Notes: generated by a model from the sequence alone, not told the origin. Positions 17,924 to 27,310 are shown, numbered from the stretch's first letter. The stretch: 64,000 nt of DNA from Neptuniibacter sp. CAU 1671 (GCF_029222905.1 NZ_JARHUE010000001.1:124001-188000), one strand, 5' to 3'. Numbers and translations: made by a program.

Positions 17924-18868
17924 TCAAATTCTTTTTTGTTTTAACTGGCGAGGACTGATACCAAATTTTTTCTTGAAGCATCGACTGAAATGAGATGCAT
18001 CATTAAACCCCCATTTAAAGCAAATTTCTGATATTTGCTTATGCTCATATATAGGGTTTTTTAAATCCTCTCTGCATTTATTCAATCTTTCATTTTGTAT
18101 CCAGGCATAAGGCGTAGAATTAATCTCATTAAAAATAAGATGCAAATACCTTACAGAGATCCGATTTTCTTGTGCTATTTTAGCCACATTCAAATCAGGA
18201 TCCTGAATATTATCTCTTACAAACTTCATAATATTATTTAAATAATTCCTAGATAATCTCGTATCCGTCATGGAATCATTTTGACTTTCAATAAGCGAAC
18301 AAGCCAATTCAAGGACAGCTCTTTTTAATGCAAATGATTCTACATTGTTTACTGTATAAAAATTTTCTGACAGGGATTTCATATATGCATAAATAATTCT
18401 AGATAATGCATTATCGGTATCAATAAACTTATAGCCATCCAATTTATTTAGATTAACCCTGCTTGAAATCTCTTTTTCTGGAATCATCAAAGTAGATTTA
18501 GCAATTGGAGATTCAACGTGAAATTCTGATGGAATCGAGCTATTCCAGAGAATCATGGATCCTTCAAGAAAAGTCTTTTCATCATGTCGTGTTTTAAAAG
18601 TCTCTCTTCCTTTTTCAAGAATTTGTAGCCCTATAAACCGTTCAGAATCTTCGTTTATAGTTTTATCGTCCCTGTAACCACTAAATTGTCCACACTGACA
18701 TTTAACAAGATCGAGCTCTTCAATTTTTCGGCTTACAATATCCAAACTACTTTCATTTGAGTATGAATTTTTATCGATACTCCAACGCCTATAAATTGAT
18801 AGCTTTTGCTCTTGCTCATAGATGTTTTGTATAGAATTACTTTTTTCAGCATTCCCAAGAACGAGCAT
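17924..18868 (-). CDS. AraC family regulator of the island
   Basis: 314 aa. The N-terminal part resembles the AraC-like ligand domain of the FeaR/NitR type (FLEGSMILWNSSIPSEFHVESP). The C-terminal double HTH is clear (LNVAKIAQENRISVRYLHLIF and ISEICFKWGFNDASHFSRCFK), ending FGISPRQLK. RBS AGGTG lies 6 bases before the ATG. AT-rich like its neighbours and sharing a terminator with the porin, it is the best candidate activator of the Dke1/porin and PQQ/glyoxalase operons. Confidence 0.92.
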   Translation of the reverse strand: MLVLGNAEKSNSIQNIYEQEQKLSIYRRWSIDKNSYSNESSLDIVSRKIEELDLVKCQCGQFSGYRDDKTINEDSERFIGLQILEKGRETFKTRHDEKTFLEGSMILWNSSIPSEFHVESPIAKSTLMIPEKEISSRVNLNKLDGYKFIDTDNALSRIIYAYMKSLSENFYTVNNVESFALKRAVLELACSLIESQNDSMTDTRLSRNYLNNIMKFVRDNIQDPDLNVAKIAQENRISVRYLHLIFNEINSTPYAWIQNERLNKCREDLKNPIYEHKQISEICFKWGFNDASHFSRCFKKKFGISPRQLKQKRI

Positions 18869-19061
18869 CTTACACCTCTTTTTATTGTTATATTTTTATC
18901 TATAGCATAAACATAGATTCATAAGTATTAAATTAATGCATAAAAAATTGTAGATTTGTGCAAAAACAATAAAAATAAAATCAATACTAAACTATAGCTT
19001 AATTCGCTTTGAGATCAACAGCCAAAACGGTTTATTTCAGAAACAACCACCCTTCAAAAAC

Positions 19062-19091
19062 AAAAAAGCCGGACATATCGCTATGTCCGGC
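19062..19091 (-). terminator. Rho-independent terminator of the DUF1329 operon
   Basis: A 10 bp perfect stem GCCGGACATA / TATGTCCGGC with loop TCGC, followed on the minus strand by six T. It lies 28 bases past the DUF1329 stop. The remainder of 18869-19119 holds only the AT-rich promoter region of the AraC gene. Confidence 0.92.
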
Positions 19092-19119
19092 AAGCAACAA
19101 AGGGCTTAGTTGAAGCGGT

Positions 19120-20439
19120 TTATTTACCGGTCGCGCGCATGTTCTGAACGGTAAACTTATCCACCGGGCTCAGTTTAGGATCGACGATCCCTTTGAACTG
19201 ACCGGTGGTGCAGTGGTTTGCCTGGACATCAACCATGGAGAAGGAGTCATCAATTGAGACGCCTGTTCCCTTGTTGACTGGCAGGTGGTGGTCCGGATGT
19301 GCCTGACCAATGGTGAATGAACGCCACAGATCACCTTTACGGTCATAAGCTATGGTCCGTGGAATGGTGTAGGTCTGGGCGTCAATAAAGTGAACGCGTT
19401 TGCTGATCGGATGGTTTTCATCCACTGGATCAGATTCCAGTACGTACACTTTACGCAGCTGCCAGGTGATCTCCGGGAAGCAGCCGCCTTTGCCAGAAAA
19501 CGCCACCATTTTGAATCCATCCGCATCGTCCGGATGAATCTCGGTGTCATAGTTCGCCAGGGTGTTGTGGTTGTACATTGGCATCAGGATGTTTTTCGCG
19601 CCTTTGAAGGTCCAGTTCATATCACTGATACGACCGTTGTAACCCTCAAAGTCCTCGATCATCAGATCCGAGCCCAGGAACGCATCAGTGGTCTGGCCAG
19701 AAGACAGGCGACGTACACGGCGCTGGAAGCCCAGGTACAGGTACACGTTATCCAGCTTGGTGTCATCCTCAAAACGGTGAATCAGCAGCTGGGTGTTTTT
19801 CAGATCGTACGGCTCAAGCACTTCCCCGTAGGTAGAACGGAAGAAGTTAGACGGGTTCGGCGTGATGGCCGGATACGGCTCATACTGGGTACGGTGTGAG
19901 AAGTTCAGGAAGTGGAAGTTGAACTTAAGTGTCCGCTCCACCTTGCCGCTGCCCATATCACGGTAGCGCCAGTAAAACGGATAGATGGACGCTGAGTCAC
20001 CCCAGTTGTAACCATACTTGAAGTTCCAGGCCATTTTCTCACCGGCACGTGGATCATCCATTTTTGGCTCTTCCGGGAACGGACGGCCCGCAACGGTTTC
20101 AGAGATTTCACCGTGGCCTGCTCCCAGCGTCACACCACTGGAGTATTTGCGAGTGGCTTCAATGTAACTTTCATCCAGCACGAAGTCGGTGGTTTCACCC
20201 ACTTTCAGTTCGGTATCGCCGTTCTTGATAAAGCTGTACATGGCCGGGTCGAGGGCATCTTTGAACTGATCAACGTTGCCCTGATTGATGGTCATGCCGG
20301 CACTCAGGCCCGGGAAGCTTGGCACCCCGTTCTTGTAAGGGTAAAAGCTGCTTTCGATCACCGCGTCTGACACTTCGGCCTGCGCCTGGCTGATCATCAC
20401 GGCCGAGAGGGCCAGTGTTAAGAGAGTTTTATTACGCAT
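19120..20439 (-). CDS. DUF1329 outer-envelope protein
   Basis: 439 aa with a Sec signal (MRNKTLLTLALSAVMISQAQA). The body matches DUF1329: an N-terminal FPGLSAGMTINQGNVDQFKD region, FPEEPKMDDPRAGEKMAWNF, and the late block on path- and colour-like features (DAQTYTIPRTIAYDRKGDLWRSF). The family is thought to have a LolA/LolB-like lipid-binding half-barrel and nearly always accompanies DUF1302. It is the last gene of a Ycf48-RND-DUF1302-DUF1329 operon, so it probably shuttles or receives the hydrophobic cargo of the RND pump at the outer membrane. Function not experimentally known to me. Confidence 0.88.
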   Translation of the reverse strand: MRNKTLLTLALSAVMISQAQAEVSDAVIESSFYPYKNGVPSFPGLSAGMTINQGNVDQFKDALDPAMYSFIKNGDTELKVGETTDFVLDESYIEATRKYSSGVTLGAGHGEISETVAGRPFPEEPKMDDPRAGEKMAWNFKYGYNWGDSASIYPFYWRYRDMGSGKVERTLKFNFHFLNFSHRTQYEPYPAITPNPSNFFRSTYGEVLEPYDLKNTQLLIHRFEDDTKLDNVYLYLGFQRRVRRLSSGQTTDAFLGSDLMIEDFEGYNGRISDMNWTFKGAKNILMPMYNHNTLANYDTEIHPDDADGFKMVAFSGKGGCFPEITWQLRKVYVLESDPVDENHPISKRVHFIDAQTYTIPRTIAYDRKGDLWRSFTIGQAHPDHHLPVNKGTGVSIDDSFSMVDVQANHCTTGQFKGIVDPKLSPVDKFTVQNMRATGK

Positions 20440-20475
20440 GGTCTACACACCTATATTCTTGTTATTCGTTCCGCG

Positions 20476-22074
20476 TTAGAAGCTGTAACGGACGGTCAGC
20501 TGAATCTCGTCTTCCTGGTTTGCCACACCGATCGGGCCATTGGTGAAACGGGCCAGTGGCTCGTACACTTTCTCGCCACCGACGGGCGACCAGCCGAAGG
20601 TTTCATCACCGCCGAACTTCACGTTCAGACCCAGGTTGAACATCCAGTGGTTATCCGGTGTCCAGGAGATGCTTGGAGCAACCGCTGTGGCTTTGCCGCC
20701 AAAGTCATGCGCCATGATGATCTGCGGACTCAGGCGGTTGTTCATGTACCAGCCTTTGAACAGCAGGGTCGCAATCCAGTTGTCTTCTTCGTTCGGCATG
20801 TCTTCGACATGATCCAGGATATGCTCACCAAACAGCTGCGCAGAGATCAGGAACGCACTCTGGGTGCCCAGCGATGGCATCACGAGGTTTTTGTCGAAAC
20901 CGATCACGTAACGCAGCATGTCGGTCTCTTTGTGACCGTTCAGGTCACGCGCCAGCTCTTCACCCTGGGTGTAGGCCAGCTCCAGACGCCAGACCGCATC
21001 CATGTCCATGGAGTAGTAGTCGATGGCACCGCCCACCAGGTTGACCCGGGGGAATTCGATGTTGAACAGGCCGAAGTTGTCACCCGGTCCAGGCAGTGCG
21101 TGCAGAGACGGTAGCTGCTGACGGAAGTGCAAGGCGTTCAGGGAGAAGGTCGCATCGCCATACACCCCTTCCCACTTCACACCAAACTGGGTGTTGGCCA
21201 GGCTCCAGCTCGGCTCTTCCACGTCGTTGATCACGTAAGGACCGCCGCCGTTGATCCGGGAGCTGAAGAAACAGCCAGCATCCAGAATGCTGTAGGACTG
21301 ACCACAGGTACCGAGGTTGCTCGGACGGAACTTGTCGAAGTTCCAGACGAAGGACAGGTTAATATCGTCAAAGGTTTCGGTGGCACCCATACGCCAGGTG
21401 GCGTTCAGCATCCACTGGGGGATACGGATATCTTCCAGTTCGTCATAAATATTGTGACGGGAGTAATCCACCGGGTTCAGCACGTCCAGTACGCGGAACA
21501 GGTCGGTTTTACCCCAGATGATCTGTTGTTTACCCAGCGAGAAGGAGAACACATCACCGTTATCCAGCGGCAGGTCACCACGCACATAGAGTTCGCGGAC
21601 AAAATCCAGCTGGTCATTAAACTCAGGGAAAGCAGCGTCGCTCTCGTGCTGATCCATGTAGCCGTCGAGGTTATTACACAGCGCCGGATCATTCTCACAT
21701 GGGAACGGAGTACCCGGAGCCAGAACCATATTGGACAGGTCCGCATCGTGCCAGTTGGCACCCAGATGAGACTCCTGTGCATCTTTGCCAAAGTCCTTGT
21801 CGTTCAGGTCGTAGACACCGTCGTAGGTGCCACGCAGCACGCCGTTGATGCTGAGGTTACGAAAACCCTCGGACTCGATGACTTTGGTGAACTCCGCCTG
21901 AGCCGTATTACGGAACTTCGATAAGCCAACATCATCACGATAATAAGTCGCGTTTTCGACGAACCCCGCCCATTCAGTTTCAGCAGCATAGACACTACCG
22001 GCTACCGTTGCAGCCATCCCCGCGGTCATGCAAAGTGGTAGCGTTTTGAGGGTCATTTTTATTGTTTTTGACAT
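20476..22074 (-). CDS. DUF1302 predicted outer-membrane beta-barrel
   Basis: 532 aa. After a signal peptide (cleavage near VYAAE) the protein is mostly amphipathic strands and ends in a C-terminal Phe (EIQLTVRYSF), as outer-membrane barrels do. DUF1302 signatures seen: LSLGKQQIIWGKTDLFRVLD (here FSFSLGKQQIIWGKTD) and VLNPVDYSRHNIYDELEDIR. It probably forms a channel for hydrophobic compounds working with DUF1329, 36 bases downstream, and the RND permease, 50 bases upstream. The direction of transport is not evident. Confidence 0.88.
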   Translation of the reverse strand: MSKTIKMTLKTLPLCMTAGMAATVAGSVYAAETEWAGFVENATYYRDDVGLSKFRNTAQAEFTKVIESEGFRNLSINGVLRGTYDGVYDLNDKDFGKDAQESHLGANWHDADLSNMVLAPGTPFPCENDPALCNNLDGYMDQHESDAAFPEFNDQLDFVRELYVRGDLPLDNGDVFSFSLGKQQIIWGKTDLFRVLDVLNPVDYSRHNIYDELEDIRIPQWMLNATWRMGATETFDDINLSFVWNFDKFRPSNLGTCGQSYSILDAGCFFSSRINGGGPYVINDVEEPSWSLANTQFGVKWEGVYGDATFSLNALHFRQQLPSLHALPGPGDNFGLFNIEFPRVNLVGGAIDYYSMDMDAVWRLELAYTQGEELARDLNGHKETDMLRYVIGFDKNLVMPSLGTQSAFLISAQLFGEHILDHVEDMPNEEDNWIATLLFKGWYMNNRLSPQIIMAHDFGGKATAVAPSISWTPDNHWMFNLGLNVKFGGDETFGWSPVGGEKVYEPLARFTNGPIGVANQEDEIQLTVRYSF

Positions 22075-22124
22075 GTAAAACCCCTTCAGGTTGTTTTCTT
22101 ATGTGTTTGTTTTCCAATAACTAA

Positions 22125-24515
22125 CTACGCGTGTATTACTCCATCCTCATCGGCATAGGCCTCACAGATAAACTTCGGTTTAAAGACAAGCACCCAGCTG
22201 GGTACCAGCAACATGGCAGCCGCCGCGTTCAGCACGACCATTACGATCAGCAGTAACGCCGCGTCCGACTGAAAACGCAGATCAGAGAGCAGTACCCACA
22301 TGACGATGCCGGCAATCAGGGTGATTGCGGTGAAGCTGATCGCCAGTCCGGTGGTGCTGATGGCCCGGCGCACTGCGGCGCTGAGATCACCCAGTGACAC
22401 CATTTCGGCGCGGATGCGGTCCATCATGTAGATTGAGTAGTCGATACCGACACCGACCCCTACCGCAATAATCGGCACGGTGTTGATGTTGATACCCATT
22501 TCGGAAAGACCCATGTAGGCGTAGGTCAGCGTGGTGGCGAACAGCATCGCCATAAACATCATGGTGCCCGCCGCCAGGGACTGATAGAAGAACATCACCA
22601 TGGCAAAGATCAGCAGAAACACCAGTGGCAACACCCACAGGTTGGTTTCATAGGCGGCTTCATTCATGGCCGCCGTCACACCGATGGTGCCACCGGCCAG
22701 ACGAATGGTCAGACCTTCAACCTGGCCGTCATTTTCTGCAATCCACTCTTTGGCGGTATGGATGGCACGGCGGATGGTTTCACCCTGATGATCCTTGTAA
22801 TAGAACACCAGGTTGGCAATGCGCTCATCGGTATCGACAAACTCATTCAGTGCACCCGGGATTGGGCTGGACATCATGTAGGTGTACATCAGGCCACCCA
22901 CATACATCTCATCCTCAGGAATCTGGATCCAGCGTGGATCATCGTTATGCAGCAGGCGGTTCACCTGTTTCACCAGATCCGGGATGCCTTTTGAGCCACC
23001 CACCTCAGGATCAAGCAACATATGCTTTTGCAGTGAACTCAGCGCAGCCAGTACCTCGGGCCGTTTGATATCCCCTTTCTTCTGGGTTTCTGCCACGATG
23101 TACAGCTCTTCAGAACCGGGGAAGCTGTCGTTAATCGACTTGGATGAGATGTTGTAATCGTGATCCTGATACAAAATCGGCGATCCCGGTTCTGACTCAC
23201 CAATCACCACATGGGAGGAGAAATACCAGCCGCCCACCAGCAGCAGCGCCGCCAGACTGAGGGCACGACGACCGGCCTGCTCACTGCTGATCAGGCGGGC
23301 ACAGCCATAACCCACATTACGGAAGATATTCTCCTGAATGTCGGTGTTGCGGGGCTTAGGCAGAATCGACAGCAACAGCGGCACCGCCAGCAAAACGGTG
23401 ATGATGATCGACAGTGCCCAGAGCGACGCGTAATGCGCCAGTTTGGTATTCAGCGGAATCGAACCGATGGCAATCAGCAACAGACCAATCGCATCAGACA
23501 CCACCCCCAGACTGCCGGGACGAAACAGGTTTTCAAAGGTGGAACGCGCCGCCTTGTGGTGATCCGAGTGCTGATTCAGCTCCAGATAGTAACGTTCCAC
23601 AATCTGGATACCGTGGGACATGGCACGGGCCGAGATCAGGAATGGAATAACCAGTCCCAGTGGATCAAGGTTGTAGCCAAACAGGGAGATAATGCCGATG
23701 CCCCAGATGGAGGAGACAATCACCGCAGCCAGCGGAATCAGTACCCCGTAGGCTTTACGGAAATAGAAGATCAGCAGCGCGATCATGATCAGCGCGGTGA
23801 ACAGGAAGATCTCGATAATCTGATCAAGGTACTGATAGGCCCAGCCCACCAGCATCGGCTGACCGGTCACATGAATTTTGTAGCCATCGGCAGCCGCTTT
23901 AAGCCGCATCTGCTGAATCGCATTGAAGGTGCCGACATAATCCAGCTGACCTTCATTCAGCTGAGCTTTTACCAGCGCCATTTTCATGTCGGGCGACACC
24001 AGCGGACCATATACCCGTGGATCGGCAATCACATCCGCACGTAACCCACTGAGGGATTCTGTGTCCATGTCACCGCCCTGTGGGTCGTAATAGGCCTGAG
24101 AGTTCACATTACCCTCAGGTGTCATCCAGACTTTACGGGAGTTACGGTGGGTTACGCTGGTCACCAGGTTGTGGTTGACCCCGGGCAGACTATCCACCGC
24201 CATGGTCACCTGATGAATTTTTTCCAGCGCTTCATTACTGAAAATGTCACCCTGCTCTACCTCAACCCCAACGATGATCACATTGGCACCGCCAAAGGAC
24301 TCTTTGATCTCGTTATGCAGCTGAATGTAGGTGTGTTCCTGCGGCAGCAGATCGGAAAAATCGGAGTACATTTTTACCGCGGGAATCTGCCAGGCAAAAA
24401 ACACGGTGATTGCCAGAATGATGCTCAGAATCAGCTTCGGATACTTAAACACTGCACTGTCGATGTTGTGCAGAAAATGCGTGGCCTTATGGGCCTGAAC
24501 GGACTGCTTATCCAT
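22125..24515 (-). CDS. MMPL-type RND permease, copy 2 (complete)
   Basis: 796 aa. Two repeated halves, each with one membrane helix, a large periplasmic loop and five helices. The first core block is FTALIMIALLIFYFRKAYGVL...PLGLVIPFLISARAMSHGIQ and the second includes NINTVPIIAVGVGVGIDYSIYMMDRI, the GVGVGIDY signature of the MMPL/COG1033 group. Unlike tripartite HAE-RND pumps there is no adaptor gene. It lies 14 bases after the lipoprotein gene and 50 bases before DUF1302, so the operon encodes a trans-envelope set. Highly similar to the truncated copy at 1-1907 over the shared length. Confidence 0.93.
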   Translation of the reverse strand: MDKQSVQAHKATHFLHNIDSAVFKYPKLILSIILAITVFFAWQIPAVKMYSDFSDLLPQEHTYIQLHNEIKESFGGANVIIVGVEVEQGDIFSNEALEKIHQVTMAVDSLPGVNHNLVTSVTHRNSRKVWMTPEGNVNSQAYYDPQGGDMDTESLSGLRADVIADPRVYGPLVSPDMKMALVKAQLNEGQLDYVGTFNAIQQMRLKAAADGYKIHVTGQPMLVGWAYQYLDQIIEIFLFTALIMIALLIFYFRKAYGVLIPLAAVIVSSIWGIGIISLFGYNLDPLGLVIPFLISARAMSHGIQIVERYYLELNQHSDHHKAARSTFENLFRPGSLGVVSDAIGLLLIAIGSIPLNTKLAHYASLWALSIIITVLLAVPLLLSILPKPRNTDIQENIFRNVGYGCARLISSEQAGRRALSLAALLLVGGWYFSSHVVIGESEPGSPILYQDHDYNISSKSINDSFPGSEELYIVAETQKKGDIKRPEVLAALSSLQKHMLLDPEVGGSKGIPDLVKQVNRLLHNDDPRWIQIPEDEMYVGGLMYTYMMSSPIPGALNEFVDTDERIANLVFYYKDHQGETIRRAIHTAKEWIAENDGQVEGLTIRLAGGTIGVTAAMNEAAYETNLWVLPLVFLLIFAMVMFFYQSLAAGTMMFMAMLFATTLTYAYMGLSEMGININTVPIIAVGVGVGIDYSIYMMDRIRAEMVSLGDLSAAVRRAISTTGLAISFTAITLIAGIVMWVLLSDLRFQSDAALLLIVMVVLNAAAAMLLVPSWVLVFKPKFICEAYADEDGVIHA

Positions 24516-24529
24516 AGTTCGTGCCTTTA

Positions 24530-25567
24530 TTATTTTTGTGACAGGCGTGCCTGATTATCAGCAACCTCAACCGAGACCAGAGAGCCTAAGCCCCCGGCCA
24601 GCAGCATGGCGTGTTCCGGCAGTGCAACCGCATCGCGGAAATACACCGGTGGATGCGACAGGCTTAACTGCTGCCACTTGCCAGACTGGTATTTGAGTAA
24701 GGTGCTGTGATCGCCAAAGGCGTAGAGACCGGTATCTGTGCGCAGAAAACCGTAGATGGGTGATTCCGTGGGTGTGCTCTGCAGATCCCAGCTTAGACCC
24801 CCATCCTGAGTATGGAGAATCTTGCCGCTCAGACCGCCAACCCAACCCTCTTCAAGGTTGATGAATTCAGCCGCATGGGCATAGAAATCATCCGGAATAT
24901 ACTGGGGTTCGTTCCAGGTCAGGCCGCCATCATTCGAACTCACAAACAGACCGAATTCACCGCTGATCAGGATATTGTTGCGGTCAATAAACTGAATACC
25001 GGTGAGCATCGCATCTTCACTCAGGCTCTGCTCTTCCCAGCTTTCACCGGCATCAGACGAGGACAGAATGGTGGAGAAACTGCCCACCATCCAGATGCTG
25101 TTATCTTCAGCGCAGTTGATCGCCATCAGATCTTCGCCGGTAGAAAGGTCAATCTGCTGCCATGTCTGGGCATTATCGGTACTGCGGAAAATCTGTTTAT
25201 GGGTGCTGAGTGCCACCAGACTCTGATCCGGACAGGCAGCAATATCGATCAACGATGGCTTGCCCGGAATCACGCTGCGCGTCCAGTCAGGTGCTGTAAC
25301 GGTACGGTGCAGCACCAGTCCGTCATTGCCTACCGCGTAGATATCCTGATGGTTAACAGTCAGAGCCTGAAACTGGTCAGTGCGGCGAACCTGCTTTTGC
25401 AGTTCCTGACTGACACCTTCGAGGTTAAGAGGCGCTTCACAGCCGGCGAGAAGCAGACTTGCGAAACCTGTGCAGAAAACTTTTTTTGTAAAAGCCGGCC
25501 ACGTGAAAGCGGATTTCATCGGGTGCCGAACTTTGACGTGTCTTGTTTTAATTATGGACGTCATCAT
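24530..25567 (-). CDS. Ycf48-like (BNR) lipoprotein, copy 2
   Basis: 345 aa from the ATG at 25567, which follows TTGGTGA; later ATGs at 25564 and 25519 are possible. A lipoprotein signal ends in LLAGC, followed by EAPLNLEGVSQE as in copy 1. Blades of the type STDNAQTWQQI, SSDAGESWEEQ, SNDGGLTWNEP and TQDGGLSWDLQ give a Ycf48-type propeller. It is the first gene of the operon downstream of the sigma-54 promoter at 25617-25632 and pairs with the RND permease. Confidence 0.82.
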   Translation of the reverse strand: MMTSIIKTRHVKVRHPMKSAFTWPAFTKKVFCTGFASLLLAGCEAPLNLEGVSQELQKQVRRTDQFQALTVNHQDIYAVGNDGLVLHRTVTAPDWTRSVIPGKPSLIDIAACPDQSLVALSTHKQIFRSTDNAQTWQQIDLSTGEDLMAINCAEDNSIWMVGSFSTILSSSDAGESWEEQSLSEDAMLTGIQFIDRNNILISGEFGLFVSSNDGGLTWNEPQYIPDDFYAHAAEFINLEEGWVGGLSGKILHTQDGGLSWDLQSTPTESPIYGFLRTDTGLYAFGDHSTLLKYQSGKWQQLSLSHPPVYFRDAVALPEHAMLLAGGLGSLVSVEVADNQARLSQK

Positions 25568-25616
25568 GTTCACCAATAGCCATTTGATTGAACCTTTGGG
25601 GTTCTACTACTAGGTC

Positions 25617-25632
25617 AGCAAACACTGTGCCA
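25617..25632 (-). promoter_or_regulatory. Sigma-54 (-24/-12) promoter of the Ycf48-RND-DUF1302-DUF1329 operon
   Basis: The minus strand reads TGGCACAGTGTTTGCT, a near-perfect -24/-12 element with GG-N10-GC spacing. It ends 50 bases from the lipoprotein ATG, so the transcript would begin near 25605. The same core stands before dmpK and dmpQ. Confidence 0.92.
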
Positions 25633-25756
25633 GCCAATTTAACCAGCCGCATAAATCCATATTAATCTATTTAAAATCAGCATCTTAATAAATAATGATG
25701 AAGTTAAATTTAACGATAAACCCGCCTGATTCTGGCTTTTAAGTCGCTAAGTTTAA

Positions 25757-25800
25757 TCAAATCATCAAATGCTTAAGTAACGGGGTAAGCAAATGATTGA
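25757..25800 (-). promoter_or_regulatory. Candidate activator-binding dyad (UAS)
   Basis: Imperfect inverted repeat with outer arms TCAAATCAT / ATGATTGA and inner arms GCTTA / TAAGC. It lies about 150-195 bases upstream of the predicted start, the distance used by XylR/DmpR enhancer sites. No exact family consensus is present, so the assignment is tentative. Confidence 0.4.
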
Positions 25801-25818
25801 ATGGCTAAATACAGCCAC

Positions 25819-25840
25819 AAAAAAGCCAGCAAACGCTGGC
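25819..25840 (-). terminator. Terminator of the phenol hydroxylase operon
   Basis: Perfect stem GCCAGC / GCTGGC (25825-25830 and 25835-25840), loop AAAC, followed on the minus strand by six T, 22 bases past the dmpP stop. A-runs and T-runs on both sides make it potentially bidirectional. The rest of 25568-25862 holds the sigma-54 promoter and candidate UAS. Confidence 0.92.
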
Positions 25841-25862
25841 TTTTTTATGCATTAACGGGACA

Positions 25863-26924
25863 TCAGATACGCTTAAACAACGCTGAGCGGGTAGACTCTT
25901 CGCCACCATCCGCAGCGGTATAAAAACGCTCCATATGAATATCACGTTCAAATAAACGCCCCTGCATCAGGGTTGTGATGGCCGCATCAATCATTGGCGG
26001 CGGACCGCAAAGGTAGGCTTTGTGGCCATCAAAGCGCCCATCAAAATAGCTATTCGCCGCATCGTGAACAAAGCCAGTGAAACCCTGCCAGTCATCACCT
26101 GGCTCAGGCGCGTTCAGTGCAGGAATGTAATGGAAGTTCTCATGGGTTGAAGCCAACTCCTCAAACAGCTCGCGGTTGTATAGCTCCGCGACATTCCTTG
26201 CGCCCTGGAATAGATAGATCTGACGCTGATCGCCCTCTTCTATCATCTCCAGAATCATCGCCTGTGGACTGGACAGGCCAGAGCCACCGGCAATAAAAAT
26301 CACATCTTTCGTGTCAGATTTACGGGTAAAGAACTGTCCGTAAGGGCCTGATGCATCAATGGTATCCCCCACGTTTAACTGCTCATGCAGGTAGGTTGTG
26401 CCTGCCCCGCCCGGCACCAGACGCACATGCAGCTCCATCCGGGTATTGTCAGACGGTTTGTTGGCCAGCGAAAAGGCACGGCTACCCTCTACACCCGGCA
26501 GCTGCAGGTTGATGTACTGCCCGGCCTGAAACGCCATCTCGCCATCCAGATCAAACACAATGCCTTTAATCGTGGGTGACAGATCGCGAATCTCGCGCAC
26601 TGTTGCCCGGTAATCCTGAACCGGGTAACCGGCAAAATCCGGATCAACATCAATGTCGGCTTCGATCACCAGATCAGATTCAGGAATCGCACAGCAAGCG
26701 AGGATTTTGCCTTCCTCCCGCTCCATATCCATCAGGGCAAAGGGCGAGGCATTACCAATTTCAACATCACCCTCTACAACCTGACATTTACAGGTGGCGC
26801 AGGTGCCGTGGCCACAGGCAAACGGCAGCCAGACACCCTGTCTCAGGGCCGCATCCAGAATGGTCTGGCCCTCTTCCACCTCAATTACATCGCCGGTGGG
26901 TTCTATGGTTACTTCATATGTCAT
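25863..26924 (-). CDS. dmpP: Phenol hydroxylase reductase component P5
   Basis: 353 aa, the normal DmpP length. Order: plant-type 2Fe-2S domain with Cys37, Cys42, Cys45 and Cys77 (ACGHGTCATC...LACC), FAD-binding domain with RAFSLANKP, and NAD-binding domain with FIAGGSGLSSPQAM and YLCGPPPMIDA. It moves electrons from NADH through FAD and the iron-sulfur centre to the di-iron hydroxylase DmpLNO. Last gene of dmpKLMNOP. Confidence 0.97.
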   Translation of the reverse strand: MTYEVTIEPTGDVIEVEEGQTILDAALRQGVWLPFACGHGTCATCKCQVVEGDVEIGNASPFALMDMEREEGKILACCAIPESDLVIEADIDVDPDFAGYPVQDYRATVREIRDLSPTIKGIVFDLDGEMAFQAGQYINLQLPGVEGSRAFSLANKPSDNTRMELHVRLVPGGAGTTYLHEQLNVGDTIDASGPYGQFFTRKSDTKDVIFIAGGSGLSSPQAMILEMIEEGDQRQIYLFQGARNVAELYNRELFEELASTHENFHYIPALNAPEPGDDWQGFTGFVHDAANSYFDGRFDGHKAYLCGPPPMIDAAITTLMQGRLFERDIHMERFYTAADGGEESTRSALFKRI

Positions 26925-26947
26925 GGCATTTCTCTCAGGCCAATGGC

Positions 26948-27310
26948 TCAGATATCTGCGCCCATATAACCTTTCAGTTCTGGGGTCTGGAAACGCAGCA
27001 CAGATTTATGGCTGATGCCCTGATCTTTCAGCGCGACATCCAGCTGCGGAATAAACGGCTGACCATCCAACAGCCACTCGGCTTTACTCCAGTCCAGCTG
27101 ATCAAACTCCGGGTGTACCGCAAACACATCGGTGGCTACGTCCGTCAACAGGGACTTGAATGACATCTCCGGCGGGACTGGAAAAGCGAACGGAGCACAG
27201 AACATCAGGTGTTTATCCCAGGCCACATACACCAGCTGGTTGCCATGGAAGTTTTCAAAACGATCTCTAACGACGCCCCGGTAATCAGGAACGATTGCTT
27301 GTACAGACAT
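26948..27310 (-). CDS. dmpO: Phenol hydroxylase small oxygenase subunit P4
   Basis: 120 aa from the ATG at 27310 (MSVQAIVPDYRGVVRDRFEN), which matches DmpO starts; the longer in-frame start at 27349 is rejected. Seen: HGNQLVYVAWDKHLMFCAPF and the C-terminal block ISHKSVLRFQTPELKGY. It is the gamma-type subunit of the (alpha-beta-gamma)2 hydroxylase. Lies 63 bases after dmpN and 23 before dmpP. Confidence 0.95.
   Translation of the reverse strand: MSVQAIVPDYRGVVRDRFENFHGNQLVYVAWDKHLMFCAPFAFPVPPEMSFKSLLTDVATDVFAVHPEFDQLDWSKAEWLLDGQPFIPQLDVALKDQGISHKSVLRFQTPELKGYMGADI

Noticed and set aside
24812-25579. 255-codon plus-strand open frame
   Set aside because: Antisense shadow of the Ycf48-like lipoprotein gene, with no family similarity.
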